A stretch of DNA of 64,000 nt, taken from the NCBI GenBank assembly GCA_021292165.1, contig JAHFWL010000190.1, forward strand, positions 1-64,000, given 5' to 3'. This DNA comes from Shinisaurus crocodilurus. Lineage: Eukaryota > Chordata > Lepidosauria > Squamata > Shinisauridae. Each line of letters starts with the position of its first letter. Position 1 is the stretch's first letter. Of this stretch, positions 1-9,789 are shown in pieces. A model generated the notes under the pieces. It did not search any database, was not told the DNA's origin, and saw only the letters and a program-made list of their open reading frames with translations. A program made the translations under genes and the position numbers.

Positions 1-546
1 TCTACTCATGAAATAACTGATTGACTCGAGGGCCCTGACTGGCATTTTTTATAATATATTTCAGCCCTGGGAGAGTCTCAGCAGCAAGCTGGAGCCAACT
101 GAAACCTTATGTAGGCAGCCATGATCTGTAATGTGGTCAGTTCCACCACCTCTAGAGGAGCTGGCTGAACTGTTATGGGGCCCTTGCTGGATTTTGTAGT
201 CTCAAGAGTTCTGCAAGGCTGGGGAGATGGCGGTTCCTGCTGGCGGTTCCTCTCTGACACAGAGGATGACAGCAATGCCATGTTTTCTGCCCAGAGTGTG
301 GGGGGGGAGTGAATATGGGATTGACTGTCCCTCACATGTCATGACAACCCATCGTGGTGTGCCATGACAGGTTGGTTGTTCCACAAAGCACCCAAGATGA
401 GCCTGACAGACGATTGGGCTCATTCTGGGTGCTTCGCTCCCTCCCTCCCGCTACTTCTCCCTCGGTCCTCAAGGTGGTATCCCAGAGGACCACAGGATGA
501 AGGAGTCCCCTCTCCCTTTCCTCTATGAAGCTGAGCTGTTTTGTCA
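1..546. other. No recognisable gene or repeat
   Basis: Non-repetitive-looking DNA of mixed composition. Short overlapping open frames occur on the minus strand, but none resembles a known protein. A partial local duplication of a TGGCGGTTCC motif is visible near 232-251. Nothing else can be supported. Confidence 0.5.
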
Positions 547-588
547 TCGTTGTTGTTGTTGTTGTTTATTATTATTATTATTATTGAG
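547..588. repeat. (TTG)n/(TTA)n compound microsatellite
   Basis: About six GTT units run into about six ATT units. It is a simple repeat; the glutamine and asparagine runs seen in translation come from the microsatellite. Confidence 0.9.
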
Positions 589-591
589 ATC

Positions 592-627
592 AGGATAGCT
601 GGCTCGACAGCCAGATATCCTGATCGC
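592..627. repeat. Short hairpin, 16-bp arms
   Basis: An inverted repeat with ATCAGGATAGCTGGCT on the left and its complement on the right, one mismatch, and a 4-nt loop (CGAC). It directly follows the microsatellite at 547-588. It may be the end of a degraded palindromic element; the family is unknown. Confidence 0.6.
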
Positions 628-979
628 TGTTTGGGCAGCCACCAGCTCCCTCTTCAAAGTGCCACAGTGGCATCTTGGAGGGCTCCCTATGGCTGTCCAG
701 TATTTTTTGTTTAATTTCTTTGTGCCCACAAATGGGCACAATTTTTAATTTTTTTACTCCCATTAGTGCAAATGCGCTCATTCGCAGAAGCACTACTGGG
801 AGCATTTCAAGCCTCTGCTGGGGCCCCATGCAGGGGGGGTTTCCTGCTGACCAGGGGCAACAGGTACTGTCCCTGCACAGTGCCCAGCAGGGTTGAAAAC
901 CTTCCCCCCTTTCCAGTTTTCTTGACAGGTTGGAGAAGAAGCTCGGTCAAGATAAACCAAAGCTGTGAGGGATCTTCGG
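628..979. other. No recognisable feature
   Basis: Moderately GC-rich stretch with homopolymer runs. I see no conserved reading frame or terminal repeat. Confidence 0.4.
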
Positions 980-1262
980 CTGAGAAGGGTGTATTTTGAG
1001 GGATTTCCCCCTTCTCTGCAAGATCCTCAACTTTTCAACCCCCCTTTTAGTGTCCACATGGGAGCCACTTTTGTGCTTTCTCCCAACCCTCCAGGGGCTG
1101 GGGAAAGGCTAAAAGTGCACCCCCCCTTTTTTAAAGGGAAACTGAGTTGGCAGTTCACTGACAGGTGGCTGCCAAACTCTGGGTCCCTTTAAAATGGGGG
1201 GTTTGGGAGGGATCTCAGGGATTTGGACAGGGACATACTCAGAGGTATGTCCCCGTACAAAT
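980..1262. repeat. Palindromic MITE-like element, unclassified
   Basis: Two arms face each other: 1130-1153 (TTTAAAGGGAAACTGAGTTG...) and 1169-1193, complementary with a few mismatches, around a roughly 15-nt centre. Weaker symmetry continues outward (C-run left, G-run right). A small secondary hairpin, GGGACATAC/GTATGTCCC, lies near 1230-1255. This suggests an old foldback MITE. Ends and TSDs could not be fixed. Confidence 0.45.
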
Positions 1263-1364
1263 CCACCCAATTCCCAGTTCTTGCAGGGTTTCAGGCTCTC
1301 CTTGTGAGATTTTGGACACATCTCGCGATACACAGCTGGGAAGGAAGAAGGCGGCAACGGACAT

Positions 1365-1470
1365 CATGCTGGTGGGGCAGATGCCCTCTCAGAGATTCAG
1401 GGTTCCAAATGAAAGATTTGGGGCTCCAACTCTAGTGGGCCTCCCTAGCCTCACCTCTGAAGCCCATGTT
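1365..1470 (+). repeat. Interspersed repeat shared with 17325-17400
   Basis: The segment around GTGGGGCAGATGCC...CTAGTGGGCC...CCTCTGA matches 17325-17400 clearly (gtggtggagcagatggc...ccctagtgggcc...cctctga). It is therefore a dispersed family. I do not recognise the class. Confidence 0.45.
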
Positions 1471-1474
1471 CAGT

Positions 1475-2200
1475 CTGCGACATCAGGAAGGAATCCTGAT
1501 CCATCATGAACTGAAATGGATTTCCCATACATCCCTATAAAAAGGTGAGTGATTTTCCTTGGTACTGGAGTGGGAAGGCAGCTTTTTAAAACCCCCTCAA
1601 ATAACACAGTTCCAGTCCTCATTGGCCCTGTGGCTATTATTTGAAGGAAGGAAGGAAATAAATAAATAAAGAGTGAGTCTCATGTAATACGTAGTTTGAC
1701 CTTGAGGGTATTACTGCACGGTGAAGCCTTGAGTGTGTTATCTGATTTTCACAGTAATCTTCATGGGCCAGTTGTGGTCTCAAGTGAAGTCAGGTGCTTT
1801 GCCCCTGATTTTACCAAGTCAGACAAGCGTCTTCCTACATAGCATCCTGTGGCTTAACAAAAATGCCTTCATGGGATGTTAATGTTTTCGCTGATTAGGT
1901 CACAGTAGTTAGAATAACAGATTGGAATAGGAACATTTTCGGAAGGCTGTGGGCAATGTAATGTTTTCCATTACAGGCAAATCACGACTCATCTGTTTGT
2001 CTTTTACAGCCCCTTGCAGAGATCCAAATGTTGCTGTTATAGTTCAGCCCCCCTTCTGTGAGAGCTCTGGAAAGAAAACACTTTCGTACAATAAATACGA
2101 TTCTGAAAAATCCTGCAGATTGGATTGGATACCTTCGAATTCCCCAGTGACAAATGCATAGGTATCACAGTGTCTGCTCCCTCCACCAACACCCCTATAA

Positions 2201-2201
<1 letters not shown>
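1475..2201. other. No recognisable gene; short GAAG/AATA simple repeat near 1645-1672
   Basis: Apart from a small GGAA/AATA low-complexity patch I see no repeat or exon signature. Confidence 0.45.
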
Positions 2202-2231
<30 letters not shown>

Positions 2232-2272
2232 AGAACAACAACAACAACAAGAACAAGAACAACAACAACAGC
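2202..2272 (+). repeat. (CAG)n(CAA)n compound microsatellite
   Basis: About nine CAG units grade into CAA and CAAGAA units to 2272. In one frame this reads as polyglutamine, and on the other strand as leucine/cysteine runs. Neither open frame has any other protein-like sequence, so this is a microsatellite and not a polyQ exon. Confidence 0.85.
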
Positions 2273-2389
2273 CCTTCCTTAAGAACATAAAAATTGAATT
2301 TCTGGATGAATTCTAAAGGCCGATGTAGTCTAGCATAATCTGAGTGGCTCATCTGATGTCTCCTGAAGCATCTGGAAAGAGTGGGAACA

Positions 2390-2530
2390 CTGGGAATGGA
2401 CCAGGAGGGAGCTCTGTTGACCTGTCCCAATCCAGAAATGGGAATTTCTGCTCATTTCTGGGGCTGCTTTTGGAAGCGCTAGATCCTGTTGTGCTAGCAG
2501 CGAGTCCCATGGGTGGGATGGAATGAGCGG
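2390..2530 (+). repeat. Interspersed repeat shared with 9585-9725
   Basis: The block CTGTTGACCTGTCCCAATCC...CATTTCTGG...AGATCCTGTTGTG recurs at 9585-9725 with scattered substitutions. Such a shared block with unrelated flanks indicates a dispersed element. The class is unknown. Confidence 0.5.
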
Positions 2531-2631
2531 AGGCACAGTGCAGGACACGGCCCTTTAGTGGGGTTTTGAACAAACAGCTGAGTGTACAGATATGCCCTCT
2601 TTCCAGCCTACTCCCTGGATACCTCTTGGAT

Positions 2632-2752
2632 CAGCCTTCCCTAACCTGCTGCCCTCCAGGTGGGTTGGACTACAACTCCCCCCTAGCCAGCATAGGGGAT
2701 GATAGGAATTGTACTCCAACCTATCTGGAGAGTGCTGGGTTGAAGAAAACTG
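2632..2752. mobile_element. Palindromic hAT-type MITE (CAGCCTTCCC family), decayed
   Basis: The left end starts CAGCCTTCCCTAACCTG and the right end reads as its degenerate complement. The core carries the family signature GGACTACAACTCCC. The element is about 121 bp. The flanking octamers TCTTGGAT and CTTCAGAT differ only by transitions, so the TSD is weak. Better copies are at 12145, 18181 and 25015. Confidence 0.7.
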
Positions 2753-2760
2753 CTTCAGAT

Positions 2761-3552
2761 GCTCTCCAAGCTATGTGGGAGTCACTTATCCATGATTAGC
2801 TCCCACACACCTGGGAGCATATTTCAATGACCCAGCTCTGTGGGCCTGAGCCAGTAGTGTGGGTTTTTCTCTGGCTTTGTTCCAAACACCAATGCATGTA
2901 ACAACACACACTCTCTCTGCCTCTCAGTCTCTGTCTGTTTTTCTTTTTCTGTCTTCTTTATTGTAAAAGCCTACTCCTTGTAGTAAAATTGATGCATATC
3001 ATTTGTTTTGCATCTGTTTATTAATTATTTTATTTTTTAATTATGATGATGTACATTTCTATATCACCTACAGCTATTTTCTCTAAATACTCTCAGGGCT
3101 TGTGTGCAAGGTTGGATAAACCTGCACGGCTTTCTCCAGCTGTCTTGGCAAAAGTATTACCTGTGGAAGCCAATGAACTATTTTATACATTACTCTTACT
3201 GTGCCCACAGCGAGACCTCTTAAAATGTGGCTGAGGAGAGATTAAAGATACTTATTAAATTAGGCTGCTGTGGTATTATTATAAATGAAATTATATCGTG
3301 CTAAATGATGTGGGTTTGTGTTTTCTTCTTGTAATGGTTAATCTAAAAATAAAAAAAGGACTGCAGGATACCAGCCATTTGCATTCTAAATTGTTTGCTT
3401 AAAAAACAGAAAGGGGTTGATACAGTTCTTGCAAATCTTCTTTTGAGTTTCATCCTCATCTTCTGTTTCAGGAATAAGAATGAATCAGGCCTGCTATATC
3501 ACAACAAGCTCCATCCAGTCCTGCATTATGTATCCTACAGATGCCTCTAGAG
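2761..3552. other. AT-rich DNA without recognisable features
   Basis: AT-rich sequence with short runs and no repeat family I recognise. The short open frame at 3043-3234 has no recognisable motif. Confidence 0.45.
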
Positions 3553-3671
3553 CAATGTACTCCAACCTTGGGTCCTCAGATGTTTTTGGCCTACAACTCC
3601 CAGCATGCGGCTGGGGCATGCTGGGAGTTGTAGGCCAAAAACATCTGGGGACCCAAGGTTGGAGAACACTG
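3553..3671. mobile_element. Palindromic hAT-type MITE (CAGTGTTCTCC subfamily)
   Basis: A 119-bp near-perfect palindrome. The arms read CCAACCTTGGGTCCYCAGATG... and the complement, meeting near a short CATGCGGCTGGGGCATG centre. It is flanked by CTCTAGAG (3545-3552) and CTCTAGAC (3672-3679), an 8-bp TSD with one mismatch, as hAT transposases make. It has no coding capacity, so it was mobilised in trans. Confidence 0.85.
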
Positions 3672-3730
3672 CTCTAGACAGCCTTCCCCAACCTGGGTCC
3701 CGTATTATAATTGCTGTTTGCAGACCTACA

Positions 3731-3814
3731 GTGCAATCACATGTCTACTCAGAAGTAAGCCCCACTGAGTTCAATGGGACTTACTCCCAGGTAAGTGAGT
3801 AGAGGATTGCAGCC
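3731..3814. repeat. Short GCAATCCTATGC-type interspersed repeat
   Basis: A repeat of about 80 bp with the core GAAGTAAGCCCCACTGAGTT and weakly inverted ends (GTGCAATC...GATTGCAGCC). The same core recurs at 18325, 19667, 47960-48122, 51148, 55887 and 56868. The small size, inverted ends and absence of coding suggest a MITE, but I cannot assign a transposase class. Confidence 0.7.
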
Positions 3815-4271
3815 TTAGTTTTCCATTCAAACACATATCATAATTATGCAAAGTTAATTAAACACATTCTGCACTCAGATTACAGTAAAGAAAGCTAAGT
3901 CTCAAAGCCATAATGTATCTTTTGCTATATTTTGATGAAAACAAATTAACAAAATAAATCCCAGTTCAATATACATTGCCCTATGTTGTTTACCCCTTCC
4001 CTGCCTTCTCTAAATCTCACTAGACATATAAGTTTAACCATATATACGGTTGTATACAACTGTGTCCTCCTGCCAGTGGAATGGACACCTCCAGCTAGAT
4101 CAGATTACCCCTTCTCCACCCCACCCCTGTACCCTCCAAATATGCTCTTGAGGGTTGAGGTCCTCCAGAACAGATTTGGGGGCTGTGCAGGGTGGGAGTA
4201 CAGGAAAGGACATTCCTGTTGCACAAGTGCAAGTCCACTTGCATAACACTGGTTTTTGCCCCTATAGTTTT
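3815..4271. other. No recognisable feature before the nested hAT
   Basis: AT-rich to mixed sequence. The last eight bases (4264-4271, ATAGTTTT) are the left TSD of the element that follows. Confidence 0.5.
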
Positions 4272-4608
4272 CAGGGATGGGGACCTCGGACTCAAGGACT
4301 CGACTCGTGAGTCAGACTGAGTCCCCCTCTGACTCGAGTCGGACTCGAGTCCCAATATTTTTAATGGGACTCGAGACTCGACTCGGGACTCGAGACCAAG
4401 GACTCGTCAACATCCCTGCTTGATGCCACCTGCAGGTGCTGTCTGGACCTAGTTGCAGTAACAATCCAAGTTTTTTTTTAAAATCATTTTACTAATGCAA
4501 CCTTTCAGACATTTTGGATGTGGGCCTCTGCCTGCCTGCCTGGGTTCCCTGCCTCCTCTGCCTGCCTGGTCTCTTCTTAACCAGTTCCACTTTTGAATTA
4601 TCCTAGAC

Positions 4609-5808
4609 CAGGGGTCCTCAAACTAAGGCCTGCGGGACACATCCGGCCCACCTTGTTCTATCCGGCCCGGCGGCTGATCGAGGAGGAAGGGGGTGGGGGG
4701 AAAGGCACAGCTTCCATTTGCGGGGAAAAGTCAGATTGGAGACCTCATTACTGCGAGAAGATCAACCTGCAGTGCAGCCCGGGCTCTTGAAGGCAGGCGC
4801 GAGAGAGACTTGGGAGCAGAGCGGGAAGAGGTGCTCAAACACACGCACGCACACACGCTTGCAGCTCCACACACACGCACATCTGCATGTGCCCGCCGCC
4901 TCCGGAGGTTTCTCCAGGTCCTGCCCGCCTGCTCTTCTCCTCCACCCCGCGTCTCCTGATCTCCGATGGCCGAGAGAAAACCGGCGGCAGCAGACTCCAT
5001 CAGGCTCCCTTTTTTGCTCCCTTTTTGCCTTGAGTTTGTTGGGGGGGGAGGTTCTTGCCCCCTCTTGCTCTCTCTTCTCCCTGGGAGGTGGGAACCGAAA
5101 GAGAACGGAAGAGTGCGTGCGTGTGTGCCTGTGCGTGCATTCCCGGGTGCTGGAGCCCCAGGCTGTGCGTTAGTTAGAGGAACAAGGGGAGGATGTTGCT
5201 GCTGCCTCGTAAGAGAGGGAGACGAAAGAAAGTGAGGGGTCGCTCCGCAGAGCAGGAGCCCACCAGAGGAGGCCAGCGCTGGCAGCTCCTCGGAGTCCCA
5301 CGGTGCGACTGCGAGGAGCTTGGGATCCTGGCTGCATTTCCGCACCGCTTTGGATACCACACGAACGACAGTGGCCGCGCAGCGCCCGGGGGATTATGAG
5401 CAGCTGAGTCGGAGGAGGGGCAGGGCTTTAATATGTGATTTAATATCTACTACATTCTTTATTATAGCATCCAAAATCAAGCCTTTCTATACCTTTTTAA
5501 AATTTAATGTATTTCAATTTTAGACAGCAAAAAAGGTAGTACATTCTTATTTTTTAAATCCACTTTTGCCATCAAAAAAAATTCCATCTTCCATTTAATC
5601 ACTTATTAACATTATAATCATTAATTTATAATAACTTTCCATTTAAGAAAAAAAAATTCACCCCTATCAAGTAAAAAAAAAAAAGGACCCGGGTCACTTT
5701 TTTTTTACTTAATCCATTTGTTCATATTTTTTTTCAAACTAGTCCGGCCCGCCAACAGTCTGAGGGACAATGAAATGGCCCCCTGTTTAAAAAGTTTGAG
5801 GACCCCTG
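4609..5808 (+). mobile_element. Nested hAT-type element (CAGGGGTCCTCAAACT ends) with CpG-rich cargo
   Basis: A 1,200-bp insertion inside copy A. The ends are CAGGGGTCCTCAAACT and its exact complement. TCCTAGAC is duplicated exactly at 4601-4608 and 5809-5816. The subterminal sequence (CCGGCCC, GGGACAATGAAATGGCCCCC) resembles hAT elements of the OposCharlie1 (OC1)/Charlie type as I remember them. No transposase frame is visible. The middle is a CpG-rich block (4683-5425) followed by AT-rich filler to about 5740. It inserted after copy A did. Confidence 0.9.
4683..5425. other. CpG-rich, 5'-UTR/promoter-like cargo inside the hAT element
   Basis: About 740 bp with several dozen CpGs, far denser than the surrounding DNA, with no palindromic symmetry. 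It looks like the start of a vertebrate gene: mixed GC-rich and CT-rich tracts, CCGCCTCCGG, and GGCCGCGCAGCGCCCGGG close to an ATG at 5396. Long open frames on both strands (209 aa on the minus strand, 151 aa on the plus) reflect a lack of AT-rich stops; I recognise no protein. Inference: a host gene 5' end captured by a non-autonomous hAT element. It could instead be an original internal part of the element. Confidence 0.5.
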
Positions 5809-6169
5809 TCCTAGACAAAGGCCTCTGCCTGCCTGCTTTGGGGTTCCCTGCCTCCTCTGCCTGCCTGGTTATTTGGGTTTGTCAGCCTGATCTGTTCTTG
5901 TCAAAATCAGTGGCAGAGTTTTGAGATAAAAGGCACACTTGTGCCTCGAATTTATTTAAGCCACCATCGAAGTAGCCTATTTTGTTGGGAAAAACACCAT
6001 TGATTTTAATAGGGACCTCGTGGACGTCAGCTTTGGTGAGTGACTTGTGACTCGTTGAGTCACCATTTTGGACCAAGGACTTGGACTCGGACTCGAGACT
6101 CGGGTCCAAAGACTCGGGACTCGACTCGGGACTCGAGACCAAGGACTCTTCAACATCCCTGATAGTTTT

Positions 6170-6942
6170 CCATAGTCTTTTCAACCATTCATTCATCTGT
6201 CTGTACCCCTTTTGTATGTTTCTATTTATTTGCCACTGCAGTCAAGGCTCTGATAATCAAATTGCCAATCAATTCTTGACTGTCCTGCAGAATTACATTT
6301 TCAGTGTATCCCATAAGAAATCTTAAGGGGAACACAGGTACTATAGAAGAAGTGATACTTCTAATAAATTCAGCCCTGCCCCTCCCCTCATAAGCCTATT
6401 TTTTTCAAATCTACACCACATAGGAAAGTTATGCACCCTGGAAGATGCACATCATTGTCCATCTGAGTTTGACTTAATATTTTTTTCATTAATTTTTTAT
6501 TGTGAGTTTCAATAAGTCGGAACAAAAACAAATAAAATACCATAAAAATAAAGTGAAAGAAGACAAGAGTTTTCTTATATGAGATTTGAATAGATCAGTT
6601 ATGACAGATACGTATGCAATGTAGACCCCTATATATTTTATATAAAGTGAGATTATACTACTATTCATAGGCATGATTATACATAGACTTCAACAAAGAC
6701 AGACCAAATAAATATCCATATATTATGTATTTGTAGATTATGCCTAAAGATCACCTGTTCAAAATTGATAGTGTTTGTTAAGTCCTCAATGTATTGCATG
6801 ATCAAAGGTGGCATATAAGTAATAATATTATTTAATATTAATGAGATCAAGTACAAATCACAAAATCTTTGAAGTGTTTTCCTCTTAAAGTAGTAGAAGT
6901 AGCAAAAAGTCCAGTACTCCAGGTTCATTATATTATTCTTTG
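6170..6942. other. AT-rich DNA without recognisable gene
   Basis: AT-rich sequence with no LINE or SINE signature that I can identify. The last eight bases (ATTCTTTG) are the left TSD of the MITE that follows. Confidence 0.45.
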
Positions 6943-7108
6943 CAGGGCTGGTGCTACCATTAGGCCAACTAGGCAGCTGCCTAGGGTGCAGGGCTAAAGA
7001 GGGCACCAGAAACGCCTTTAAAAAAAACCCCAGCGCTCTCAAGAGGGAAGGGGGGGTGCTAAATATCTGATCTTGCCTAGGGCACCAAACTGCCTTGCAC
7101 CAGTCCTG
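6943..7108 (-). mobile_element. 166-bp hAT-type MITE (CAGGRCYGGTGC family), copy 1
   Basis: It starts CAGGGCTGGTGCTACCATTA and ends GCCTTGCACCAGTCCTG. The flanks ATTCTTTG and ATTCTTTT form an 8-bp TSD with one mismatch. It is the same length as the copies at 48970 and 59738, in the opposite orientation. It has no coding capacity. Confidence 0.9.
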
Positions 7109-7131
7109 ATTCTTTTGCATGTGTTTTTCGT

Positions 7132-7193
7132 GTGGTGTGTGTGTGTATGTGTGTGTGTGTGTGTGTTATATATATATATATATATATATATAG
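7132..7193. repeat. (GT)n(AT)n microsatellite
   Basis: GT repeats with a few interruptions run to about 7166, then about a dozen TA units to 7193. It lies just right of the MITE. Confidence 0.95.
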
Positions 7194-8330
7194 CAAATTG
7201 GGCCTCAAATTCTCTTGGCTCACCTTATTGTAAACCTCCATTTGGTTTTCTAGAGTGTGAGCTCTGTTCTAATAGGGAAATGCTTATCTGAATCTTACGA
7301 AATGATCCTGTGTTGTCAAACCATGCCTGCTGGGTAGATACAGGATGACCACTGAACATGAAATCAGCAGAGTGGGTTTAGTAGTAATGCCAGTGGTAGG
7401 TGCAACCAATTAAGTGCAGCACCAGGAGTTATAAGCCCCATCTACAGCACACAGATGTCACAAATGAAGATGCACGTCATTATGTATTTGTGGCCTTTGA
7501 AGCATGCTATAGAGGAGCAACATTGGAGCCAAACTGAACACTGAGGTTAATGGGAAATGCCAGTCCTAGAAATGTCTTTTTGAAGGAATAATAATCTGGC
7601 ATTGTCCAAGCTGTGGTAGTGTAGTGGGACATAAAATCAGTCTGCTGAGCCCTACAGTTGCCTTAAAAAAGTGGGAGGTGCCTATTTGATTGGAAATCAT
7701 TTGATGTAACAACACATAAGTGTTGATGAAAGAGGGAAGCAAAGAAGTGAAAGGAAAGAGCAAATTAAAAATGAATGTCTAAACTTTAGGTTGTTAAAGG
7801 CATCAGGATAAATAACAAGGAATTCATACGCTATCCAGAAGAATTACCATTTTATGTCATATTTTATTCCTTTATTTTAGTGTTGTAGTTGTTATTATGT
7901 TCAGTGCTTCGATAATTTTGTTGGGAAGTGGTATATAAATTTGTGGAAAAAATAAAATAAAAGGAGGATGAGAGAGGAATTTATAAAGATACAAGGTCCA
8001 CTGACTAGACCAGCAGGAATCCACTGGAATAGGAGCGAAAAGAATGCCAGGAGAAAAAACTGCCAATAAATTATGTATTGGATGTGACTTCATTAGCTGA
8101 ATAATTTATTTGATGAACAATATCCAACCAGCTACAGAGGTTACAGTGTATAACCAGTGTTATAAACAGTGAATAAAAAGAGCAGAATCAGTAATTCTTC
8201 TGAGAAAAAGGTCAATCGTTTCTCTGTCACCTCTAATCAAACCTTTCTCAGAACCAATATCCACCAACAAAGATTGTGGATTGAGATCCATATGTGGTGT
8301 CACTATCAGAAGGACATGTATAATAGAGAA
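7194..8330. other. No recognisable gene; holds one half of a local duplicate at 7480-7610
   Basis: Mixed AT-rich DNA. The only structure I can support is the segment at 7480-7610, which recurs at 8855-9025. Confidence 0.45.
7480..7610 (+). repeat. Duplicate segment, partner at 8855-9025
   Basis: A shared order of words links the two: GTGGCCTTTGAA, GGAGCAAC, CTGAACACTGAGGTTAATGG, GGAAATG, TCCTAGAA and GCATTGTCCAAG. Substitutions and small indels separate the copies. It is either an old local duplication or two copies of an unknown dispersed repeat. Confidence 0.6.
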
Positions 8331-8440
8331 CAGCCTTCCCAACCTGGTGCCCTCCAGATGTGCTGGACTGCAACTCCCATCATTCCCATATGGGAGTTGC
8401 AGTCCAACCATCTGGAGGGCGTCAGGTGGGGAAGGCAGCG
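8331..8440. mobile_element. Palindromic hAT-type MITE (CAGCCTTCCC family)
   Basis: It starts CAGCCTTCCCAACCTGGTGC and its right arm returns the complement to about 8438. Around the centre TCATTCCCATATGGGA the arms pair almost perfectly. The flanks do not show a clear 8-bp TSD, so the right end is approximate. Confidence 0.75.
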
Positions 8441-8854
8441 ACACAGTCTGTAGAATCTTAGCTCTATTCAGGCATTCAAAAAGGGATAAAATCAACACAT
8501 GACGGGAAAGAAGCGCTCTCCTTGGTCACATTGATCACTCTCTACTTGTGGAGCGTGACTGTTTGAAGAGGAGAACCTCCTCTCTGTGTGGAGGGTCTCC
8601 ACAGGACTGAGAATGCTGGGAAATCAAGGTTCTCAATCATATGGAGAGTCCCCTCGCCAATAGAGGAGACGCTTCTGTTTGGGCCCTTTAACGTAGAAGG
8701 TGACAAACATGATGAGGGAGAGCGGCAAGTCTGGAGCTCTCCCTCCTCACACATATTGGTTTTAACCTTGTTTTGAATGCTTGAATAGGGCTCTTCTTGC
8801 ATGATGAGTCTGTAGAACTGGTTCATGAGCTTCTGTAAGAGACACCACGTGATC
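8441..8854. other. No recognisable feature
   Basis: Contains short internal inverted words (GGAGAACCTCC, GGAGGGTCTCC) but no complete element that I can delimit. Confidence 0.4.
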
Positions 8855-9025
8855 CCTGTGTATTGGTGGCCTTTGAATCACACTTGAAAGGAGCAACCAG
8901 AGAAGGATTAGGCAACTGCTGCAGAATTGAACATGTCCTTTCCAAACATTGAGGTTAATGGGGAAATGTTGATCCTAGAACTGTCCTCTGTAGATAATAA
9001 TGATAGAGCATTGTCCAAGATCAAA
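8855..9025 (+). repeat. Duplicate segment, partner at 7480-7610
   Basis: It carries the same ordered words as 7480-7610 with an additional ~30-bp insertion (ACCAGAGAAGGATTAGGCAA region). Confidence 0.6.
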
Positions 9026-9198
9026 GGGTCAGCAAGAGAGGAAGCTTGATAACAAATCGCAGGACATAGCCATTGCTAGAAGGAGCACGAAGTGTGCCTG
9101 AAAACATTCAGGAATGAGCTAGTAATAAAAAGACACAGTCTCAGGCTGATCGAAAACTAGCTAACAGACTGGAGAACTGGAGGAGAGCCACACGTAGG

Positions 9199-9228
9199 GT
9201 GGGTGTGTGTGTGTGTGCGTGTGTGTTG
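9199..9228. repeat. (GT)n microsatellite
   Basis: About fourteen GT units with one GC interruption. Confidence 0.9.
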
Positions 9229-9331
9229 TGATTTTGAACAGAAAAATGTCAGGAAAACCTGGAGGAAAGTGTTGAGGGATCACCTTTTACCAAGCACTCC
9301 CTCACAAAAACTCAAAGCCCAGAAGTGAATT

Positions 9332-9376
9332 TGAGAGAGAGAGAGAGTAGAGAGGAGAGAGAGAGAGAGAGAGAGG
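9332..9376. repeat. (GA)n microsatellite
   Basis: Two GA blocks separated by TAGAGAGGAGA. Confidence 0.9.
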
Positions 9377-9584
9377 TGGCTTTATAATGTCAGAATAAGG
9401 GCCCCTTGAGGGTGCTTTGAGCTGTAAAGGGCCCTTTATTGTGAAATTGGGCAGTACCCAATGGGGCCATTGCACAAATGGCTCCTCCCACCAATTCCAT
9501 TGTGCAAGCAGGACCCACCCACTTATGTAACGGAGATTTAATGTTTCCTATAGGAAGCCCCAAACAAGTGGAAACACTCATTTC

Positions 9585-9725
9585 TGGATTGGGACAGGTT
9601 GGTGGAGCTCCCGTATGCGTGCTCTGCTGACCTGGCCCATTCCAGAAATGAGCATTTCCACTCGTTTCTGGTTGCTCTCGGAATCACTAAATCTCTGTTG
9701 TGCACATGCTGGGTCTTGCTTGAGG
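9585..9725 (+). repeat. Interspersed repeat shared with 2390-2530
   Basis: Matches 2390-2530 in the order GACCTGGCCCATTCCAGAAA, CATTTCC, CGTTTCTGG, AATCACTAAATC and TGTTGTG. A short inverted copy of the CATTTCTGGATTGGGACAGG word lies just upstream (9580-9600), so the element may be palindromic. Confidence 0.5.
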
Positions 9726-9789
9726 AGTGCAATTGGCAGGGGTGCAACAGAATTGCCAGGGCCACAGCACCCACTGGATCCTGCCCATT

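Larger units (their letters stand above)
4272..6161 (+). mobile_element. hAT-type element with GACTCG-rich ends, copy A, split by a nested element
   Basis: It begins CAGGGATGGGGACTCGGA-like and ends CTTCAACATCCCTG, giving CAGGGATG terminal inverted repeats. ATAGTTTT flanks it exactly at 4264-4271 and 6162-6169, a perfect 8-bp TSD typical of hAT. The first ~148 bp is a dense array of GACTCG/CGAGTC motifs that has its own CAGGGATG and CATCCCTG ends. Similar motifs fill the right end (6055-6150). Between them is a CTGCCTGCCT-rich stretch shared with 13389, 29340 and 42965. Without the insert at 4609-5808 and one TSD it would be about 680 bp. It lacks the transposase remnant seen in the copies at 28843 and 42556. 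Confidence 0.9.

Noticed and set aside
2125..2316. Polyglutamine-containing open frame
   Set aside because: The Q run is a CAG/CAA microsatellite; the remaining 30 or so residues have no recognisable features and no exon signals.
4731..5360. 209-aa minus-strand and 151-aa plus-strand open frames
   Set aside because: Both lie in the CpG-rich cargo of the hAT element. Openness on both strands comes from the rarity of AT-rich stop codons; no motif is recognisable.
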